From Macrocybe gigantea (taxonomy: Eukaryota; Basidiomycota; Agaricomycetes; Agaricales; Callistosporiaceae), in NCBI GenBank assembly GCA_011319805.1, contig SJRY01000094.1, forward strand, positions 1 to 49,885: DNA of 49,885 nucleotides, read 5' to 3'. Within the stretch, counting starts at the first letter, position 1. Every line of letters starts with the position of its first letter. Positions 45,087 through 49,885 of the stretch are shown one piece after another. The position numbers and the translations under genes were made by a program. The notes beneath the pieces are model-generated. The model made no database searches, was not told where the DNA came from, and saw nothing but the letters and a program-made list of their open reading frames with translations.

Positions 45087-46284
45087 ATGCCTTCTATTCC
45101 ATGGCTGCGCCAGAAAGGTGAATCAGTTCCGATCACACAAGTGTCCGACAATGTGCCCGAAGCAAACGAGGGAGTGTATAAAGGAATACTGATGACAACG
45201 CCTCAAACCTTGCTCGCGTTGAGCGCTTTCACGGTGGGCTCGGTGACGACGCTGGCCGCCACAGCGACATATTTGCGGTTCGGACGGCGTATTCAAAACG
45301 GAGGCTGGATCACTCCCAGAATTTTCAAGCAGAAAAGATGGATTAAAGGGATTGTTACGACGTGAGTGACGTTCTGTGCCCGTTCAATCGGAGGTGGCAG
45401 TAAACGCATAGAGGCGTTCAGTGTAGGAGATGGAGATAACTTCCGACTATACCATGTTCCCACACTAGGTGGTCATATACCCTTTCGCTGGCTAAGGCGT
45501 ATACCCTCGACGCCAAGAGGTAATAATACCAACCTGACGTTTTGGAAGTAACTGGCTGATCAAAGGGCAGAACTAAGGCACAAAACCATTCATATTCGCA
45601 TTGCCGGGGTGGACGCTCCAGAAGTGCGACCGATGGCATATTCGTGATGCATGAAATGACAGTGCCGTAAATACAGGCTTCACACTTTGGACGTCCCGCC
45701 CAGCCCTACGCCGTCGAAAGCATAGAGTGGCTGCGTGGAATGATATTGGGAAAGACCGTCTATTGTCAATTGCTTCAACGAGACCAATATTCCCGTGTGG
45801 TCTGTGATATCGTTCTACTAGCCCCTTGATTGCACTGACCCATTATCCAGGTTGCAAACGTTTTCTTGGCGCCTCGTTTGTTCCCCGGGTTTCTAGTAAC
45901 CGGAAGAACATCGCATTGGAAATGTTGCGCGCAGGATGGGCAACCACTTATGAGCAGGTGTGTCGATGACGCACATCTGCCTCCACCCTTTCTTTTATAC
46001 CAGATGTTAGGCTGGCGCCGAGTACGGGGAGTCAGGCAAAGAAGAATTTCTGCGTATAGAGGCAGAGGCGAAGTCCGCATACACAACTATATCATGTCTC
46101 GCATGACTGATTTATTTCTCCCAGAGCCGCAAGACGTGGAATGTGGAAGAATGGTACAAAGATAGAAACACCCTCTGAGTACAAACGCCGTCATGCGGCT
46201 AAGAAGGACGCCGAGGATCAAGACGAAGCAATGGAAGAAGATACGCCACGGAGGTCATGGATGCGAAGACTGCTACGACGGTGA
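45087..46284 (+). CDS. LCL3: Mitochondria-associated endonuclease LCL3 (staphylococcal-nuclease fold), one-base frame defect
   Basis: Exons 45087-45361, 45422-45519, 45571-45623, 45677-45799, 45851-45957, 46011-46072 and 46125-46284. An earlier in-frame ATG at 45006 exists; 45087 ([10 protein letters not shown]) resembles usual LCL3 starts better. One membrane span ([20 protein letters not shown]), then the TNase domain: [33 protein letters not shown] and [18 protein letters not shown], then [20 protein letters not shown] and RRGMWKNG. All phases fit except exon 45851-45957, which is one base short; the frame changes at the CCCC run 45883-45886, between VFLAPRLF and RKNIALEML. Head-to-head with TAH18. 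Confidence 0.87.
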
Positions 46285-46398
46285 AGATTGGCATACGATA
46301 AGTCAACATGAGTCACGACGGTAGATTAGTGCATCGGTACTGCTTTCTTTTTCTACTGATGGACAGATTGTACTAACAATCGGACTGTTCATGCAAAG

Positions 46399-46838
46399 CT
46401 AGGATACAATAAGATATGCAATAAAGACTTTCATTGTGTTAAGGCCGTGTTCTACATCAAAGGGGTAGTCCGAAATGTCTTCCCGACCCGCGTACTGCGG
46501 GGCTCCACTATATTCATTTGCATCCGATTGGACGAGCCAATCAAGCCAGGTTCCACTTGACTGTGGTAGGGGCCTATCTGAAATGTAACGATTTGATATT
46601 GACCCCATTTCGAGTGCGTGTCCAGAGGACGATGTGTCCATGCCTACTCTCAGGTAAACGGACAGTACAGACCTTGCCGATGTGTAGCAGCTCCGACCCC
46701 CCAAGAACGGCCTTCTCTCGCCAACGACAAAGAGCGGAAGTGGTTGCGGTATACGAGACAAGTTTCGCTTTCGGCGTAGCCCAATTCAATTATCGTCGAG
46801 GGGCTTGGAGGGCCGTTTGACGTATCCACATTCGTCAT
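46399..46838 (-). CDS. Possible short two-exon gene, unknown
   Basis: From 46838 a frame reads MTNVDTSNGPPSPSTIIELG and continues to about 46690. A possible GT-AG intron would join it to GMDTSSSGHALEMGSISNRY and a tail ending at 46399. It is convergent with LCL3 (114 bp between ends). No motif is known; splice choice is uncertain, and the frames could be chance. Confidence 0.3.
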
Positions 46839-46928
46839 GTGAACTCAAACAAGTTTCCGCAGATAAAAAGGAGTACCTTCATTCCGAACACGCAGTTTTC
46901 AACCTTTTCCTAATTTCCCAAGTCACAC

Positions 46929-47312
46929 ATGATCGCTTCTTTCCGCAGGAGGTTCTTTGCTCCTCGCCGCCTTAGTGGCGAACGCGCAAACCACAGCAAC
47001 AGTCAGCGCTCCGCCTGGGTAAGAGTTTCCTGACGGTCTATTTTCAGCTCGCGGACTCGACACCCACCCTTCCCACAGAGCTAGCTCCGTCGCGTCCGAA
47101 ATATCCTCTTTTGTCTCTTCTATCAGCTCCGTCTTATCCACCTCTTTGACGACTATGACGACTTCCCCGACGACTTCATTCACGACCACCACGTCCCCTA
47201 CGACTACGACTCACACACCCACAAGGACCCGACCTCGGGCGCTGTTCCTGCCTCGAACTTGGACGAGTACATGATGGGCCTTTTCGTTGGGGTACTCGCA
47301 ATTATGCTTTGA
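46929..47312 (+). CDS. Possible small secreted or GPI-anchored Ser/Thr-rich protein, frame uncertain
   Basis: A hydrophobic leader GGSLLLAALVANAQTTATVS sits before a donor at 47029. Exon 2 from 47079 encodes ASSVASEISSFVSSISSVLS and then a Thr/Pro-rich stalk. A hydrophobic tail MMGLFVGVLAIML ends at 47312, like a GPI-attachment signal, but lies one frame off; one base more at the CCC run 47218-47220 would join them. The leader is also out of frame with the ATG at 46929, so the first exon is not resolved. Composition supports a cell-wall or surface protein; the model is tentative. Confidence 0.4.
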
Positions 47313-48124
47313 GCTCAGACTGAATAAAAAACCAAATAATGGATTTTTCTTGCCTTCCTGATATCTTGACGTTCCTTCTATTTAATAATTTCTCATCCAT
47401 ATTGTATACTACAAGCGTTCTTAGATTGTATGGGCACCACCGAATGTCTTATTTTTCGATCTGATGGCATCCAAGCCATCTCTGTTCCCTCCATTCTCTG
47501 TTCAAAGAAAGTTCCGGCTCGCTGAGTAGCTTTCATATCCATGGACAACCCGAACCCCCTCCCCCCCAAAAAAAAAAACAAAGTCCGGACGTCAATGTCC
47601 TCACATGCGACATGAGTTATGCATACGTTTTGCAATGGTTGCAAGTTTTGGTTCTTCACAACAGTATGCTTTTGTTTCCGTTCCGCAGGAACCAATCGAC
47701 GAAGAAATCAGGAAATCGCTAATCAATATGCACAAGCTTGAAGCTAGATTATCCGTCTTCCGCGGTTTATAGCCTTTACGACACTGTCCCACTGCCATCC
47801 TCAGTGTTTTGCTTCAGCCGCTTATCAAGGCTCAGTCCTCAGGAGCAGCGGAGTATATTGGAATTGACAGGATCAACTCGATACTCTGCAATTGTATGTA
47901 AATTTGCATTGAAGCGCCCTTGTACGTGCGTGATGCCACGTCTTTCGCATTCCCCTTGGGTAGCCACTGGGCTGCGGCTGACCGCGATCACGTGTAATCC
48001 AGCATGCAGCTGGTCGTGTCATCTTTCCTCTCAGCCACCGTCTTCAACACAATTTACTAGCATCAGACAGCGAGTCTATCTATCTCTTATTTTAGAATTA
48101 TTCCTATACATTCAGTCCTCAGCC
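47313..48124. other. Intergenic, no supported gene
   Basis: Promoter region of the following gene; contains a long C run then an A run (about 47559-47580). An open frame runs in from 47738 but only the part from 48125 looks like protein. Confidence 0.35.
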
Positions 48125-49689
48125 ATGTCACCGAAACGACAATCTCCAAGGATATCCAGCGCCCCGTCACCCAAGCCCTATGCGAAATCTCCGGTCATCG
48201 GAAGCGATCAAGAAAGCGCAGAACCCGCCCAGCAGGAACTGCACATCTCTGCGCCCACCGGAAACTCGACGGGCTTTCCATCTCACACGCAATACAAACT
48301 GATCGAGGAAAACTATCTCCGGTCTCTGACTCCTCGCCGGCAAAGCAAGGCTCTGATCTCTCAGGCGCTGTTCGACAGGATCTGGGACGTTCTTCAGTGT
48401 CCTGACACACAAAAGGAGACTGCTCAATTCCGGTTCTGGGTCCGCAAGATGTTTACCTTGGGCAAGGCAGGAAGCGTTGGTTCAGATGGCCTCCCGGGCA
48501 CGGATCCTTCTCAGACAGTCCTCATGCACGAAAAACTGATTGTAGCGACTCAGGAACAGATCTACGATCTCTTGTGCTATGCTCATGGCAAGACGAATCA
48601 CGGCGGACGAGACAAGACCTGCGCACTGCTGAGGACGCACTATACCTGGGTTCCTAAAGAGCTGGTCGCCAAGTTCATCAAGGCATGTCACACGTGCATG
48701 GCGAAAAAGTGCGGCAGCGCGGATTTTGCGCTCGTTCCTTCCGTCAGGAGAATGCGAACGCCGAGGAAACTCCAGCGCTGCCCGCTCCCGTGTACCTTGG
48801 CAGCCTTGCAGGCGGAGAAGGGACCAGTAACGAGGAAGACGTCTACGGGATGAGACGCGCAATGGCCGAGTCTGCGAATAAGGCAGCCAGGCAGCAATCG
48901 ACTGTTCCCTTTCCCTCTATGCCGATCGGTGGTATACCAATGTCTCGCGAGGTGTCTCTGTACTATGGCTTGCCGAATGGATGGCAGTTCCACACTGACT
49001 ATGCTACAGCGTACAAGACATTCGTGGAGAGGAAGCAAGATCCTGAATTGCCTCCCGCGCCGAGGCCTCATGAAGTGCGTCCCAGGGTGCCTAGCATCGC
49101 TCCTCTCCTGCCCATAGATGCTTTCAAACCCGGCGACATGCAAGGCGAGAGGCGTCTCTCAGAAAACCTGACTGACAAGGCCCTTGAGGGGGAAGGCGAC
49201 TCTGTACCCCAGATTGATCCTGCATTGCTGGCCATCTCTGTGCGGGAACGGTTTGCAAAAACTATGGGGGAGCCCGCCTCGCAATCCTCTCGCCTCGGGA
49301 ATGCGAGCAATGATGCCAACGCATCGGCGATCTATCGCGTCGGTGCTCCAAAAACCATAGACCTCGGTTCTCGGAGCTCGTACGAGGCAATGGAAGCGTT
49401 TATGGTGTTCCGAGACGCGGCGGACCTCACGCCTGACAGCCCGCATGCGGAATGGTCGCCTGGTAGCCCCACGAGCTCTCTGAGCGCGACGGCCAGCCCA
49501 CTGATGCAGTTTTCGCCCTTTGCTTCGGCGACGACGACGGCAAACACCTCGCCGGCCGAGAGCGCTCTTGCCACGCCTGTGGATGATGCCCACAACGCTG
49601 AAACAGACTTTACAGCCAAGAAACTTGCAGACGCTGCGCCGGGTGAAGAGCTTCGCGGACGCATCGAAAACTTGTTCACTATGGCATGA
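48125..49689 (+). CDS. Integrase-type HHCC zinc-binding domain protein (probably domesticated), one-base frame defect
   Basis: Single exon, start MSPKRQSPRISSAPSPKP at 48125; about 521 residues if joined. Residues about 140-200 form an integrase H2C2 zinc-binding domain: LIVATQEQIYDLLCYAH, GKTNHGGRDKTCALLR and KACHTCMAKKCG, with paired His and CxxC spacing as in retroviral/Ty3 integrases. No catalytic core, RT or protease follows. Instead come SREVSLYYGLPNGWQFHTDY and a long Ser/Thr/Ala-rich tail with SPTSSLSATASPLM, ending ENLFTMA. This suggests a host gene derived from an integrase fragment. Length is one base short of a multiple of three; the frame changes near 48738-48745 ('cgttccttccgtc'). 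Confidence 0.72.
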
Positions 49690-49885
49690 GTTTTTACTTT
49701 TTATTTTTTATACCGGACACGGCGGAAACTATTTTGCGTTATCAATTATACACACTATCCATATACATATTGCCTATTACTACCCATTCCAGGAAGTAAA
49801 GGCTCAAGGCAGAACCTTGGTAGGAGGGCTCAAGACCTGCAGAAAAGCCAGATGCAACAAAGGGAAAAGATATCATGTTACCATC
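49690..49885. other. 3' flank of the integrase-zinc gene
   Basis: T-rich sequence just after the stop, probably the 3' UTR; nothing else recognised before the window ends. Confidence 0.4.

Noticed and set aside
1..49885. CRISPR arrays, rRNA or operon-type organisation
   Set aside because: No regularly spaced short repeats or rRNA sequence seen; intron-rich genes show the DNA is eukaryotic nuclear.

Overview
This window looks like nuclear DNA of a filamentous basidiomycete, most likely a plant-biomass-degrading Agaricomycete. The genes are dense and packed with 40-70 bp GT-AG introns and tiny exons. The proteins are fungal: GH115 glucuronidase, Fes1, ARPC5, an ssr3-type SWI/SNF subunit, Tah18 and LCL3. 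There is one fungal Ty1/copia element. All names come from recognising family motifs by eye; no database was searched. Exon models marked as phase-checked were verified by exon-length arithmetic.

Layout. 1-3.3 kb: 5' end of a GAPDH gene (minus), two related membrane-protein fragments (minus) and a small anchored acidic protein (plus). 3.9-8.3 kb: a secreted GH115 alpha-glucuronidase in 26 exons. 8.5-9.8 kb: FES1 (minus). 11.2-17.6 kb: a secreted amidohydrolase whose last intron holds a complete 4.9 kb Ty1/copia retrotransposon. 17.8-18.9 kb: an RluA-type pseudouridine synthase. 19.0-20.3 kb: a four-exon protein of unknown function (minus). 20.3-22.8 kb: no supported gene.

22.85-32.89 kb is a large palindrome. 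Two identical 2,344 bp arms point away from each other, and each carries the same unknown 608-residue membrane/poly-Q gene. The arms enclose about 5.35 kb with an F-box/WD40/UIM gene, ARPC5 and a proline-rich gene. Beyond the identical arms the similarity continues but is clearly diverged, which suggests recent gene conversion of an older inverted duplication.

33-40 kb is an expansion zone for small secreted proteins: two DUF5648-like triple-repeat proteins, then a tandem array of three short secreted proteins (one broken by a 4-bp deletion), with a 150-bp TA-flanked MITE inserted in one unit. 40.6-46.3 kb returns to housekeeping genes: ssr3 (minus), then TAH18 (minus) head-to-head with LCL3 (plus). 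46.3-49.9 kb holds two weakly supported short genes and a gene with an integrase-type HHCC zinc-binding domain.

A recurring oddity is that otherwise phase-perfect genes each lack single bases. Four sites are in genes with conserved framing (three in GH115, one in LCL3). One is in the copia gag, one in the integrase-zinc gene, one probably in a Ser/Thr-rich gene and one in GAPDH. The plus-strand cases sit at runs of C. This looks like a homopolymer sequencing or assembly problem, but real gene decay is not excluded.
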